Shown: in pieces, positions 35,669 to 45,012 of the stretch
Layout of the letters: each line of letters begins with the position of its first letter
Numbering within the stretch: the first letter of the stretch is position 1
Source: Rhizobium grahamii CCGE 502
Lineage (GTDB): Bacteria; Pseudomonadota; Alphaproteobacteria; Rhizobiales; Rhizobiaceae
Assembly (NCBI RefSeq): GCF_000298315.2
Contig: NZ_AEYE02000023.1
Coordinates: 30,071-94,070, forward strand
Direction of reading: 5' to 3'
DNA length: 64,000 nucleotides
The notes under the pieces: generated by a model
The model's input: the letters and a program-made list of their open reading frames with translations, nothing else
Told to the model about the DNA's origin: nothing
Database searches by the model: none
Made by a program: the position numbers and the translations under genes

Positions 35669-35884
35669 TCATGTCTGACGGAGCAGTGCCCTGTCGTGTA
35701 AAAAGGTCATTCTCACGCCGGGTGGCTTCAGTTCCGGAAAAGACTGAGTAGTCCCCACGCCAAGCTTATTCGTCATGAGGAAGGCTTTGGCGACCGATTG
35801 ACGGGTAACCTCAAGATCGGGCGACTGCGCCAATGGGCAGACAGGAAACGCGAGAAGCGGAAATAAAGCCAGGCCGTTTCGCAA
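35669..35884 (-). CDS. possible small exported protein, 71 aa
   Basis: A TTG start at 35884 is preceded by aggaga at six bases. The first 20 residues (NGLALFPLLAFPVCPLAQS in part) look like a signal peptide with a cleavage site after LAQ. The mature part would be only about 50 residues and matches nothing I know. The frame may be the remaining head of a longer exported protein. Confidence 0.38.
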   Translation of the reverse strand: MRNGLALFPLLAFPVCPLAQSPDLEVTRQSVAKAFLMTNKLGVGTTQSFPELKPPGVRMTFLHDRALLRQT

Positions 35885-36287
35885 GGGCGTCTCCTATGTC
35901 GACACTGCAGAGGTGATAAGTCAATTCTCCATCATGCATAACTGCCGGGGAAACCGAGAGTTCCTGCTACTCCCGCATGCGGGACCTAAGTCCTATTGGC
36001 TTGCGCCGAAGCCCATGGGAATGGAACGGTTCGTCCATGCCAGTTCACCTATAAGAGCGGCGGAATTGTCTCGCCAGGGGTGGGCCGTTACGGCCTCCTC
36101 GCCAGATCGGCAGATCATGCCATAGACGCAGCACCACGCGAAGTGTCCATTTAATACAGAGGTACTTTAGCAGGTCGCGTAGGTTCCTGTTTCGACTAAT
36201 ACTCACTCATCTGGCACTCTGGGGTTAGCGCTCTTCGAACGCAAGTCGGAGCTCTCCTGTGCATTCCCAAGCGAATTCGTCGAACCG
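35885..36287. other. 400 bases without a supported gene
   Basis: No ribosome-binding-site-supported frame and no terminator hairpin for the response regulator gene were found. Confidence 0.4.
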
Positions 36288-37199
36288 TTATGTCTCGTGC
36301 AAGACGTGGGCAGCCTTGACGGCCGCGGAGGCACGGTTTTCGACTCCTAGCTTCACGTATATCTGCTCGAGATGCTTGTTCACGGTTCGTGCCGACAGGC
36401 CGAGAATTTCGCCGATATCGCGGTTGGGCTTGCCCTTCGCAATCCATAGCAGCACCTCGGACTCTCTCTGCGTCAGAGAAAAATGCCGGCGCAACACCTC
36501 GTCAGGGGCGCGCTTGTTGTTTGCAGTGAGACGAAATAGATATTCGTCCGCACCGATCGCGCCCAGGAAGGCAAGCTGAAGCACGTCCTTGCCACCATGC
36601 GAAAGTGAGAACGCACCGTCGCGCGCTGAGGCGGGGCGAGTTTTCATCCATTCGGAAATCTTGCTGACCACTGTGTCCATGGCGTCGTCTCGATCCATCG
36701 CCGCGTTGGCGAGACGTGTTGCCTGTGGGGTCGACCAGTGAATGTCGCCGTCGCCCTTGACCGCAAGCAAATGCCGGCCGGCGGCGTCCAGCGCAACGCG
36801 CGCGCTTTGTGTCGAACGGGCGTTGCGCAGGTGGACACCGATCCGCGCTCGCAGCTCGTCGATATTGATCGGCTTGGTCAGGTAGTCGACACCGCCCGCG
36901 TCGAGAGCGCGGACCACATGTTCGGTTTCCGTTAGACCGGTCATGAAAATGACCGGTATCTGACTGATCGCCGGGTTGGATTTCAGTTTGATGCAGGTCT
37001 CAAAGCCATCCATGGATGGCATGACCGCGTCCAGCAGAATGAGGTCGGGGGTGATGCGTTCCACAATATTGAGAGCAGCTGAGCCCGATGTCGCGATCAA
37101 GACGGAGAAGCCGGACTGTTCCAGAGCGTCGGTCAAAAAACCCAGCGCTTCAGGCGAGTCATCCACCAAGAGAACAATATCGCGCGGAAGCTCAGCCAA
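36288..37199 (-). CDS. response regulator, LuxR/FixJ-type output
   Basis: The 303-residue protein has a receiver domain (about 8-125) with VLLVDDSPEALGF, phosphoacceptor Asp in LILLDAVMPSMDGFE, Thr in VIFMTGLTETE and Lys in DYLTKPINIDELRARI. A middle segment of about 100 residues follows without known fold. The C-terminal LuxR helix-turn-helix (about 240-300) reads LTQRESEVLLWIAKGKPNRDIGEILGLSARTVNKHLEQIYVKLGV (cores TQRESEVL, ARTVNKHL). It starts at a TTG that overlaps the stop of the hybrid kinase (TTGGCTGA). The two are therefore translated together and form a two-component pair, probably acting on the divergent urt genes. Confidence 0.88.
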   Translation of the reverse strand: MAELPRDIVLLVDDSPEALGFLTDALEQSGFSVLIATSGSAALNIVERITPDLILLDAVMPSMDGFETCIKLKSNPAISQIPVIFMTGLTETEHVVRALDAGGVDYLTKPINIDELRARIGVHLRNARSTQSARVALDAAGRHLLAVKGDGDIHWSTPQATRLANAAMDRDDAMDTVVSKISEWMKTRPASARDGAFSLSHGGKDVLQLAFLGAIGADEYLFRLTANNKRAPDEVLRRHFSLTQRESEVLLWIAKGKPNRDIGEILGLSARTVNKHLEQIYVKLGVENRASAAVKAAHVLHET

Positions 37200-40100
37200 G
37201 GGTGTCTACCTTCTCATCAAAGCGGTGCAGGAAATTCATGAGGCCATTCAGATCGAATGAGGCCGCAAAGGAACGAAGTTCCTCTGTAAATGGCTGATTT
37301 GCTTCCACCTTGGCAAGGTCGGCGAGCTTTGCCTCGATACCCCTGATATAACCGATCTCGGCGAGCCGCAACAATTCCTGAACATGGGCGGCTCCCGGAC
37401 TGATCAGCGGTCGGTCGCGCTTGACAGGTGCGGTCTGTATCGCCTCTGCATAGATCCACTTCAAGCCCAGATGCACCGCAAGCTTGTCACGCAACTGCTT
37501 CATGTCGACAGGTTTGCCGATGGCATCGCTGTGACTGTCGTCGCTATCGCGGTGAGCAGCCGCGTCGCCAATGTTGGCGGACAGCATCACGATCGGGGCG
37601 GCCTGGCCGTTCGCACGCAGGCGCGAAACGAGTTGCCATCCGTTCATTCCCGGCATCGAGATATCGACGAGGAACAGATCGGGCTGGATGCCCTCGATCA
37701 AGGTCAGGCAGTCGGCCCCGCTTGCCGCAGTCAGTACGACAAAATCGAGAGGGGCGAGCACCTCGCGCATCATGTCACGATGGTCCTCGTTGTCATCCAC
37801 CACAACGATCGTGCGCCGAGGACCGTCGTAGCCGACGATCTTCTTCTCCTGTGGCGGTACCGTCATTTTGCGAAGCACAGCGGAAAGCATGAGGCGAACG
37901 CGGAAGACCGTTCCGTGATCCTTCTCGCTGTTTACCGAAATCTCGCCGCCGAGCGTGTTGGTCAAGAGCCGCGTGATCGTCAACCCGAGACCGAGGCCGG
38001 GCATTGGTCTGATGCTATCGGCTTCGCCACGCTGGAACGGCTCGTAGATACGACCCAAATCCTTCTCGGCAATCCCACGGCCTGTATCGGTCACAGTGAA
38101 GGTTGCGACCTGGCTGCGGTAGCCGATGTCGAGGGTGACGCTGCCTTCGTCGGTGAACTTGATGGCGTTGGAGAGCAGGTTAACGAGGATCTGGCGCAGC
38201 CGCTTTTCGTCGGTGCGAACGAAGTGGGGCAGGGCGGGCGAGCGGTCGTGATGAAAGGTCAATCCCTTGGCTTCGGCCTGCGGGCGGAACATGTCGACGA
38301 GCTGATCCAGAAAATCCTGAATGTTGACCTCGTTGGAATAGACCTGCAGGCGTCCTGCTTCGATCTTGGAGATATCGAGGAGGCCGTCAATGAGGCCCGA
38401 CAGATGATCGGCGCTGCGGCGGATGACCTTGATCGACGACTGTCGTGGCGCGGGAATGGTTTCGTCGCGCTCGAGGATCTGCGCGTAACCGAGCACGGCG
38501 TTCAGGGGCGTGCGCAATTCGTGACTGAGGCCAACGACGTAGCGGCTCTTGGCCCGGTTGGCCGCCTCGGCGGTTTCCTTGGCGGTCTGGAGAGCGGCGT
38601 CGGTCTTCTTGTGGGCGGCGATTTCCTTCAGCAGCAACGTATTCTGGCGCGAGGATTCCTCTTCGGCGACGACCCGGCTGTCGTGCGCAAGCACATAAAA
38701 CCAGCAGACGACGCCGGCGATGACGGCAAAGACGAAGAAGACGATGAGGATAGTCCGGTTGACCACCTCGCCGGTTTCCGGTGAGGCCGCGGAGACCTGA
38801 TGGGCGATCATGGCAAGGATCGTGCCGACGGCCGTCAGGGCGAGCACGACGGCGATGCCGTAGCGACCGAGGCGAGTGGTCAGCTTCTCAACGACCGTAT
38901 CCGGCAGAACGGCCTTCGCAACCGCGCCGACCTGCGCGTTGAAGCGTGCCTTCGGCTTGCACATGTCATGGCAGCGGCTGTCGAGCGAACAGCAGAGCGA
39001 GCAGATCGGCGCCGCATAGGCCGGGCACCAGGCCATGTCCTCCGGTTCGAAAGGATGCTCGCAGACCGAACAGGTGATGTTGGTGAGGGTCTTCCAGTTG
39101 TGGCGTGGCTTGCGGGCGAGGTAGAACTTGCCCTTTGTGCCCCACGCGATCAGCGGTGAGGCAATCAGCGCGACGACCAACGTGATGTAAGGCGCCAGCG
39201 AGGCCGCAATGGGGCCGAAGACACCGAAATGTGCGAGGAGCGCAATGCCGGCCGACAGCATCATGGCGCCAAGGCCTACCGGGTTGATGTCGTAGAGGTG
39301 GGCGCGCTTGAATTCGATGCCCGGAGGGGCAAGGCCGAGCGGCTTGTTGATGAAAAGATCAGCCGAGATCGTACACAGCCATGCCATGGCGATGATCGAG
39401 AAGATGCCGAGCGTTTCCTCAAGCAGCTTGTAGATCCCGAGTTCCATCAGCAGAAGCGCGATCGCCACATTGAAGACCAGCCAGATGACACGGCCGGGAT
39501 GGCTGTGGGTGAGGCGGGAGAAGAAATTCGACCATGCAAGCGAGCCCGCATAGGCATTCATCACGTTGATCTTCAACTGCGAGACGACCACGAAGGCGGC
39601 CATCAGCAAAAGTGCAGCGTTATGCCACGGGATCATGTAGCCGAAGGCCGTCAGGTACATCTGGGCCGGATCGGCGGCCCGATCGACCGGCACGCCCGAC
39701 GCGAAAGTGAGCACGACGAGGAAGGAGCCGGCAAGCAGCTTTGGTGCTCCGATGATCACCCAGCCGGGACCGGCCAGAAACACAGCAAGGCGGTGCCGCC
39801 AACTGCGCTGCTTGTCCGGGGGAAGAAAACGCAGGAAGTCGGCCTGCTCGCCGATCTGCGACATCAGCGCCAGGATGACCGCTGAGGCGGCGCCGAACTC
39901 CACAAGATCGAATTGCGCTACTGTGCCCGGCGGTCCGGACGCATGGCGGATACCGGCAAAGGCCCGCCAGAGATCGAACTTTTCCCAATCCATCGCGGCG
40001 ATGAAGATGAAGGGCAGAACGTTCAGGACGATCCAGAAGGGTTGGGTGAGCAACTGGAACCGGCTGATGAGCCGGACGCCGTGGGTCACCAGTGGGATGA

Positions 40101-40578
40101 CCGTAACGGCGCTGATGATGTACCCGATCCACAGTGGGATGCCGAGCGTCAGCTCCAGCGCGCCGGACATGATCGAGGCTTCGATCGCAAACAGCATGAA
40201 GGTGAAGCTTGCATAGATCAGGGACGTGACCGTCGACCCGATATAGCCGAAGCTCGCGCCGCGGGTCAAAAGATCGATATCGACACCGTGGCGGATCGCA
40301 TAGCGGCTGATTGGCAGCCCAATCGCGAGCATTGCGATACTGGCGACAACTATGGCGAAGAGGGCGTTGGTCGTTCCGTAGGACAGGGTGATCGCGCCCC
40401 CGATTGCTTCCAGCGCCAGGAAGGAAATGGCTCCGATTGCCGTATGCGAGATGCGTTGCGACGAAAATTGCCGGGCGCTCTTTGCGGTGAAGCGCAGCGC
40501 GTAGTCCTCCAGCGTCTGGTTCGCCACCCAACGATTGTACTCGCGCCTGACCGGAATGATGCGTTGCCGCGCTGCCAT
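37192..40578 (-). CDS. hybrid histidine kinase with NCS1 permease-like sensor and Cys cluster
   Basis: This 1128-residue protein fuses a transporter to a kinase. Residues about 25-480 form a 12-helix NCS1 (cytosine/purine/allantoin permease) fold. A cysteine cluster follows, with Cys at about 503, 506, 518, 526, 529, 530, 536 and 540 and nearby histidines, likely a metal site. Two more helices (about 570-590 and 607-632) and a coiled segment lead to HisKA with His686 in GLSHELRTPLN. The ATPase domain has NLLSNAIKF, DTGRGI and GLGLGL. A receiver domain holds Asp972 in LVDISMPGMNG. A final helical extension of about 90 residues may be a phosphotransfer remnant without clear His. I begin at the ATG at 40578. 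It lies in operon with the response regulator and is divergent from urtA, suggesting it senses purines, allantoin or urea. Confidence 0.88.
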   Translation of the reverse strand: MAARQRIIPVRREYNRWVANQTLEDYALRFTAKSARQFSSQRISHTAIGAISFLALEAIGGAITLSYGTTNALFAIVVASIAMLAIGLPISRYAIRHGVDIDLLTRGASFGYIGSTVTSLIYASFTFMLFAIEASIMSGALELTLGIPLWIGYIISAVTVIPLVTHGVRLISRFQLLTQPFWIVLNVLPFIFIAAMDWEKFDLWRAFAGIRHASGPPGTVAQFDLVEFGAASAVILALMSQIGEQADFLRFLPPDKQRSWRHRLAVFLAGPGWVIIGAPKLLAGSFLVVLTFASGVPVDRAADPAQMYLTAFGYMIPWHNAALLLMAAFVVVSQLKINVMNAYAGSLAWSNFFSRLTHSHPGRVIWLVFNVAIALLLMELGIYKLLEETLGIFSIIAMAWLCTISADLFINKPLGLAPPGIEFKRAHLYDINPVGLGAMMLSAGIALLAHFGVFGPIAASLAPYITLVVALIASPLIAWGTKGKFYLARKPRHNWKTLTNITCSVCEHPFEPEDMAWCPAYAAPICSLCCSLDSRCHDMCKPKARFNAQVGAVAKAVLPDTVVEKLTTRLGRYGIAVVLALTAVGTILAMIAHQVSAASPETGEVVNRTILIVFFVFAVIAGVVCWFYVLAHDSRVVAEEESSRQNTLLLKEIAAHKKTDAALQTAKETAEAANRAKSRYVVGLSHELRTPLNAVLGYAQILERDETIPAPRQSSIKVIRRSADHLSGLIDGLLDISKIEAGRLQVYSNEVNIQDFLDQLVDMFRPQAEAKGLTFHHDRSPALPHFVRTDEKRLRQILVNLLSNAIKFTDEGSVTLDIGYRSQVATFTVTDTGRGIAEKDLGRIYEPFQRGEADSIRPMPGLGLGLTITRLLTNTLGGEISVNSEKDHGTVFRVRLMLSAVLRKMTVPPQEKKIVGYDGPRRTIVVVDDNEDHRDMMREVLAPLDFVVLTAASGADCLTLIEGIQPDLFLVDISMPGMNGWQLVSRLRANGQAAPIVMLSANIGDAAAHRDSDDSHSDAIGKPVDMKQLRDKLAVHLGLKWIYAEAIQTAPVKRDRPLISPGAAHVQELLRLAEIGYIRGIEAKLADLAKVEANQPFTEELRSFAASFDLNGLMNFLHRFDEKVDTLG

Positions 40579-40696
40579 GCCTTGGTGCCCAGCCCCTTTG
40601 TTCCCCTTGTCATGTGTTCGTAACACGGAACCGCACAAGGCTTAAGGTGCGGCGCAGCAAAAACTGCACGTTTCGCCCCGTCGACTACGTTATATT

Positions 40697-40706
40697 GCGT
40701 ATACGC
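40697..40706. promoter_or_regulatory. perfect palindrome in the urtA/kinase divergent promoter region
   Basis: The ten bases GCGTATACGC form a perfect palindrome about 88 bases before the urtA start, in the 215-base gap between the divergent kinase gene and urtA. It could be an operator, for example for the LuxR-type regulator encoded nearby, or chance. No sigma-54 -24/-12 promoter was found. Confidence 0.25.
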
Positions 40707-40793
40707 TTTCGCAGTGCAGCGCCGGATAGTCCCTCAAGCAACAGTGAACTGCCGATTTCGGCCTGTTGTCGAACAAGAAGAGGGGATCAACAG

Positions 40794-42086
40794 ATGAATC
40801 TCAAGTCCTATGTCACCGGCGCCGCACTCGGCGCCGTCATGTCGGCCACGGCCGCCTTCAATGGAGCAGTTGCCGCGGAAGACACCATCAAGGTCGGCGT
40901 GCTGCACTCGCTCTCCGGCACGATGGCGATCTCCGAAACGACGCTGAAAGACGCCATGCTGATGCTCATCGACGAGCAGAACAAGAAGGGCGGGCTTCTC
41001 GGCAAGAAACTCGAAGCCGTCGTCGTCGACCCGGCTTCTGACTGGCCACTGTTTGCCGAAAAAGCACGCGAGCTGATCGAAAAAGACAAGGTTGCGGCAG
41101 TCTTCGGCTGCTGGACCTCGTCGTCGCGCAAGTCGGTCCTGCCTGTTTTCGAGGAACTAAACTCAATCCTCTTCTACCCGGTCCAGTATGAAGGCGAAGA
41201 GTCCTCGCGCAACATCTTCTATACGGGTGCAGCTCCGAACCAGCAGGCGATCCCGGCGGTCGACTACCTGATGGAAAAGGAAGGCGTCAAGCGCTTCGTG
41301 CTTGAAGGCACCGACTATGTCTATCCACGCACGACGAACAAGATCCTGGAAGCCTATCTCGAATCAAAGGGTATTCCGAAGGAAGACATCATCATCAACT
41401 ACACGCCGTTCGGTTTCTCCGACTGGCAGACGGAAGTGAAGAAGATCAAGGAGTTCGGTTCGGCCGGAAAGAAGACCGCGGTGGTCTCGACCATCAACGG
41501 TGACGCGAACGTTCCGTTCTACAAGGAGCTTGGCAACCAGGGCATCAAGGCAACAGATATTCCCGTCGTCGCCTTCTCGGTCGGTGAAGAAGAGCTTGCC
41601 GGTCTCGATACCAAGCCGCTCGTTGGCCATCTCGCTGCCTGGAACTATTTCGAGTCGGTCGAAAGCCCCGTGAACAAGAAGTTCATCAAGCAATGGCATG
41701 ACTTCACCAAGAACGACAAGCGGGTGACGAACGATCCGATGGAAGCCGCCTATATCGGCTTCAACGCGTGGGTCAAGGCTGTCCAGGCTGCCGGCACGAC
41801 CGACACGGACAAGGTTCTCGACACGATCATTGGCACCACGGTTCCGAACCTGTCGGGTGGCTATGCGACCGTAATGCCGAACCACCACATTACCAAGCCG
41901 GTCCTGATCGGTGAGATCCAGGCGAACGGGCAGTTCGAGATTGTCCAGCAGACGCCGGCGGTCATTGGCGACGAATGGTCCGACTACCTGCCCGACTCCA
42001 AGGACCTGATCTCCGATTGGCGCAAGCCCATGAACTGCGGCAACTTCAATGTTGCCTCGGGCAAGTGCGGCGGCAAGGGCTCCTGA
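40794..42086 (+). CDS. urtA: urea ABC transporter substrate-binding protein
   Basis: UrtA is the periplasmic binding protein of the UrtABCDE urea (and short-chain amide) importer. The 430-residue product has a signal peptide cut near AFNGAVAAED. The mature part reads IKVGVLHSLSGTMAIS, a hallmark of the UrtA/FmdD branch, then CWTSSSRKSVLPVFEE, LFYPVQYEGEESS and GTDYVYPRTTNKIL (cores WTSSSRK, YPVQYEG, DYVYPRT). The ATG at 40794 follows agaagagggg and is chosen over the 60-codon upstream extension, which lacks a site. It heads the operon. Confidence 0.92.
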   Translation: MNLKSYVTGAALGAVMSATAAFNGAVAAEDTIKVGVLHSLSGTMAISETTLKDAMLMLIDEQNKKGGLLGKKLEAVVVDPASDWPLFAEKARELIEKDKVAAVFGCWTSSSRKSVLPVFEELNSILFYPVQYEGEESSRNIFYTGAAPNQQAIPAVDYLMEKEGVKRFVLEGTDYVYPRTTNKILEAYLESKGIPKEDIIINYTPFGFSDWQTEVKKIKEFGSAGKKTAVVSTINGDANVPFYKELGNQGIKATDIPVVAFSVGEEELAGLDTKPLVGHLAAWNYFESVESPVNKKFIKQWHDFTKNDKRVTNDPMEAAYIGFNAWVKAVQAAGTTDTDKVLDTIIGTTVPNLSGGYATVMPNHHITKPVLIGEIQANGQFEIVQQTPAVIGDEWSDYLPDSKDLISDWRKPMNCGNFNVASGKCGGKGS

Positions 42087-42205
42087 GTGCGTTCCACCCC
42101 GTCACTCTGACGCCTGAAGACTTCCGCCCGGGTGCTCCTGTCCGGGCGGAAGGTCCACGAACAAACTGCAGCCTTCAGGACTTCCCCGATTGCGCCGGAA
42201 GGCCA

Positions 42206-43846
42206 ATGATGACCGAGGCGAGAAAGCCGATGTATCGCGCCATCAAGATCCTGCTTCTTGCACTGTGCCTGGCAATGCCGGCCGTTGCGATTGTCAAAGC
42301 GCAGGACGACATCCATCCCCTGGTCGATGCTTTGGGCGTCGGCGATTTTCCAGAGCGCGAAGCGGCGATCAAGGCTCTCGTCGCCTCCAAGGATCCCCGT
42401 GTCGGCGAGATCCTGGAGCTTTTGAGCGGCGGAAAGCTTTACGTGAATTCCGAGACAGGCGGCCCTGTACTGGTGCAGGGCGGAAACGAAGATGAGCCGA
42501 CCTATGCCGATCCGATTTCGGGCGATGCCGTTTCCGACGTCGATCCGGATTACATGTCCAAGGTCAAGATCAACAATTCGCTGCGCACGGTGATTGCCAC
42601 CGCCACGAGCCAGCTGACGTTGCTGAGCCCGGATCGCGATGCGCGGCTTGCGGCCGCCCAACGGCTGCTCAAGGACGCCGATCCGGCAAATCTCGATCTC
42701 CTTGCCTCGGCGCTTGCCGAAGAGAAGGACGCCGATATCAGAAATGCCATGGAAGCGGCGCGCGCTGTTATGGTTTTGAAGAGCGATGTCAGCGCCGAAG
42801 AGAAGAAGGCGGCAATTGACACGGTTGCGGCGCGCGGTGGGCGGGATGCGCTGACCATCCTGAATTCGGCGATGGCAACAGCGCCTGAGGAGCTGAAGGG
42901 CGCCATCCAGGCACATATCAACGTGATCAACCGTAGCCTGGCGTTTTGGGATGTCGGGCAGAATGTCTGGTACGGGCTGTCGCTTGGATCGGTGCTGCTC
43001 TTGGCGGCAATCGGTCTTGCTATCACCTTCGGCGTCATGGGCGTCATCAACATGGCGCATGGGGAAATGGTGATGATCGGCGCCTATACGACCTATGTCG
43101 TGCAGGAGTACATCAGCGCCGCATTTCCGCAACTTGCAAACTATTCGCTCGCTTTTTCCGTGCCGGCGGCTTTCCTGTTTACAGGCTTTGTCGGCCTTGT
43201 CATCGAGCGCGTCGTCATTCGCTATCTCTATGGCCGACCGCTAGAAACGCTTCTTGCCACCTGGGGCGTGTCATTGATCCTGCAGCAGGCGGTCCGCACG
43301 ATCTTCGGACCGACGAACCGTGAGGTGCGCAATCCGAGCTGGATGTCGGGTGCATTCGAGCTCGGCGGTCTCTCGATCACCTGGAATCGTCTCTGGATCA
43401 TCGTTTTCTCGATGGTGGTGTTTACTGCTCTGCTCGTCCTCCTGAAGCGCTCGGCCTTCGGCTTGCAAATGCGCGCGGTTACGCAGAACCGCCGCATGGC
43501 GTCATCGATGGGCATCCGCACCGGCTGGGTTGACGCATTCACCTTTGCGCTCGGCTCAGGCATCGCAGGCATCGCAGGTGTTGCGCTCTCGCAGATCGAC
43601 AACGTCTCTCCGAACCTCGGCCAGAGCTACATCATCGACAGCTTCATGGTCGTGGTCTTCGGCGGTGTTGGCAATCTCTGGGGCACGCTGGTTGGTGCTC
43701 TGTCGCTCGGCGTGCTCAACAAGTTCCTCGAGCCCTTCGCAGGCGCCGTGCTCGGGAAGATCCTGGTGCTCGTCCTCATCATTCTTTTCATCCAGAAGCG
43801 TCCACGTGGGCTCTTCGCACTTAAAGGAAGGGCGGTGGAAGCATGA
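42206..43846 (+). CDS. urtB: urea ABC transporter permease UrtB
   Basis: UrtB is one of two branched-chain-type permeases of the urea importer. The 546-residue protein carries a signal-like N-terminus and an exported, helical N-terminal region of about 220 residues with HEAT-like repetition (RDARLAAAQRLLKDADPANL), usual for UrtB. The membrane domain follows, with about eight helices, including GVMGVINMAHGEMVMIGAY and GVGNLWGTLVGAL. Starts at 42206, 42209 and 42230 are all possible; ggaagg favours the first two. It lies 119 bases after urtA and overlaps urtC by four bases. Confidence 0.92.
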   Translation: MMTEARKPMYRAIKILLLALCLAMPAVAIVKAQDDIHPLVDALGVGDFPEREAAIKALVASKDPRVGEILELLSGGKLYVNSETGGPVLVQGGNEDEPTYADPISGDAVSDVDPDYMSKVKINNSLRTVIATATSQLTLLSPDRDARLAAAQRLLKDADPANLDLLASALAEEKDADIRNAMEAARAVMVLKSDVSAEEKKAAIDTVAARGGRDALTILNSAMATAPEELKGAIQAHINVINRSLAFWDVGQNVWYGLSLGSVLLLAAIGLAITFGVMGVINMAHGEMVMIGAYTTYVVQEYISAAFPQLANYSLAFSVPAAFLFTGFVGLVIERVVIRYLYGRPLETLLATWGVSLILQQAVRTIFGPTNREVRNPSWMSGAFELGGLSITWNRLWIIVFSMVVFTALLVLLKRSAFGLQMRAVTQNRRMASSMGIRTGWVDAFTFALGSGIAGIAGVALSQIDNVSPNLGQSYIIDSFMVVVFGGVGNLWGTLVGALSLGVLNKFLEPFAGAVLGKILVLVLIILFIQKRPRGLFALKGRAVEA

Positions 43847-45006
43847 TTACGGCCTTCCTGCTCCGGTCTCTCGATCGCAAGATCATCGCTGCAATCGCCA
43901 TTCTGCTTGCGCTCGCCGTGCTGGTGCCGGTGCTCAACCTCATGACCGGGACGACCAATCCGCTGCACATTCCGACCTACATCATGGCGCTGTTCGGCAA
44001 ATATCTGACCTATGCGCTGCTGGCGCTAGCGCTCGATCTCGTCTGGGGCTTTTGCGGCATCCTGTCGCTTGGGCATGGTGCGTTCTTTGCGCTCGGTGGT
44101 TATGCGATGGGCATGTATCTCATGCGCCAGATCGGCTCCCGTGGCGTATACGGCGACCCCATCCTGCCCGACTTCATGGTGTTCCTGAACTGGAAGGAGC
44201 TTCCCTGGTTCTGGTATGGCTTCGACAAGTTCTGGTTCGCGGCGATCATGGTTCTACTAGTACCGGGACTGCTTGCCTTCGTCTTCGGCTGGTTCGCCTT
44301 CCGCTCGCGCGTCAATGGCGTCTACCTGTCGATCATCACGCAGGCCATGACCTACGCTCTGCTGCTCGCCTTCTTCCGCAACGACATGGGTTTCGGCGGC
44401 AACAATGGCATGACCGACTTCAAGGAGATACTCGGTTTCAGCGTGCAGGCCGATGGAACGCGTGCAGCCCTCTTTGCCGCGACTGCAATTTTCCTTGCGC
44501 TCTCACTGATGATTGCCTCGGCCATCGTGCGCTCGAAATTCGGCAAGGTGCTGGTCGGAGTGCGCGATGCGGAAAGCCGCACGCGCTTCCTCGGCTACCG
44601 TGTGGAGCACTTCAAACTGCTGACCTTCGTCGTCTCCGCGATGATGGCGGGCGTTGCCGGTGCGCTCTACGTGCCGCAGGTTGGCATCATCAATCCTGGT
44701 GAATTTGCGCCTGCCAACTCCATCGAAGTCGTCATCTGGACGGCGGTCGGAGGGCGCTCGACGCTAATCGGGCCGATCATCGGTGCCATTCTGGTCAACG
44801 GCGGCAAGACGATTTTCACAGGTCTGTTTCCGGAGTTCTGGCTGTTCGCGCTTGGTGGTCTCTTCGTTCTCGTCACGCTGCTCCTGCCTAAGGGGATCGT
44901 CGGAACGATTGGCCAATATCTTCCGCGCCGCAAGCCGAAGACGGAGGCTACGCCTCCTGCTTTGAAGGAAGAGCGCGGCGATGCAAAAGTCCAGCCGGCG
45001 GAGTGA
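43843..45006 (+). CDS. urtC: urea ABC transporter permease UrtC
   Basis: UrtC is the second permease of the importer. The 387-residue protein has about ten hydrophobic helices, with LVWGFCGILSLGHGAFFALGGYAMGMYL (core GILSLGHGAFFALGGY), typical of LivM-like permeases, and a late GGRSTLIGPIIGAILVN motif where the ATPase docks. It starts within the stop of urtB (ATGA) and is followed by urtD after six bases, so the operon is tightly coupled. Confidence 0.92.
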   Translation: MITAFLLRSLDRKIIAAIAILLALAVLVPVLNLMTGTTNPLHIPTYIMALFGKYLTYALLALALDLVWGFCGILSLGHGAFFALGGYAMGMYLMRQIGSRGVYGDPILPDFMVFLNWKELPWFWYGFDKFWFAAIMVLLVPGLLAFVFGWFAFRSRVNGVYLSIITQAMTYALLLAFFRNDMGFGGNNGMTDFKEILGFSVQADGTRAALFAATAIFLALSLMIASAIVRSKFGKVLVGVRDAESRTRFLGYRVEHFKLLTFVVSAMMAGVAGALYVPQVGIINPGEFAPANSIEVVIWTAVGGRSTLIGPIIGAILVNGGKTIFTGLFPEFWLFALGGLFVLVTLLLPKGIVGTIGQYLPRRKPKTEATPPALKEERGDAKVQPAE

Positions 45007-45012
45007 GCGATC

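Noticed and set aside
37384-38784. Plus-strand frame of 466 codons opposite the hybrid kinase
   Set aside because: Antisense shadow; the minus strand carries clear kinase and receiver motifs.
40640-40670. Possible sigma-54 promoter before urtA
   Set aside because: No GG and GC pair with the required ten-base spacing was found.
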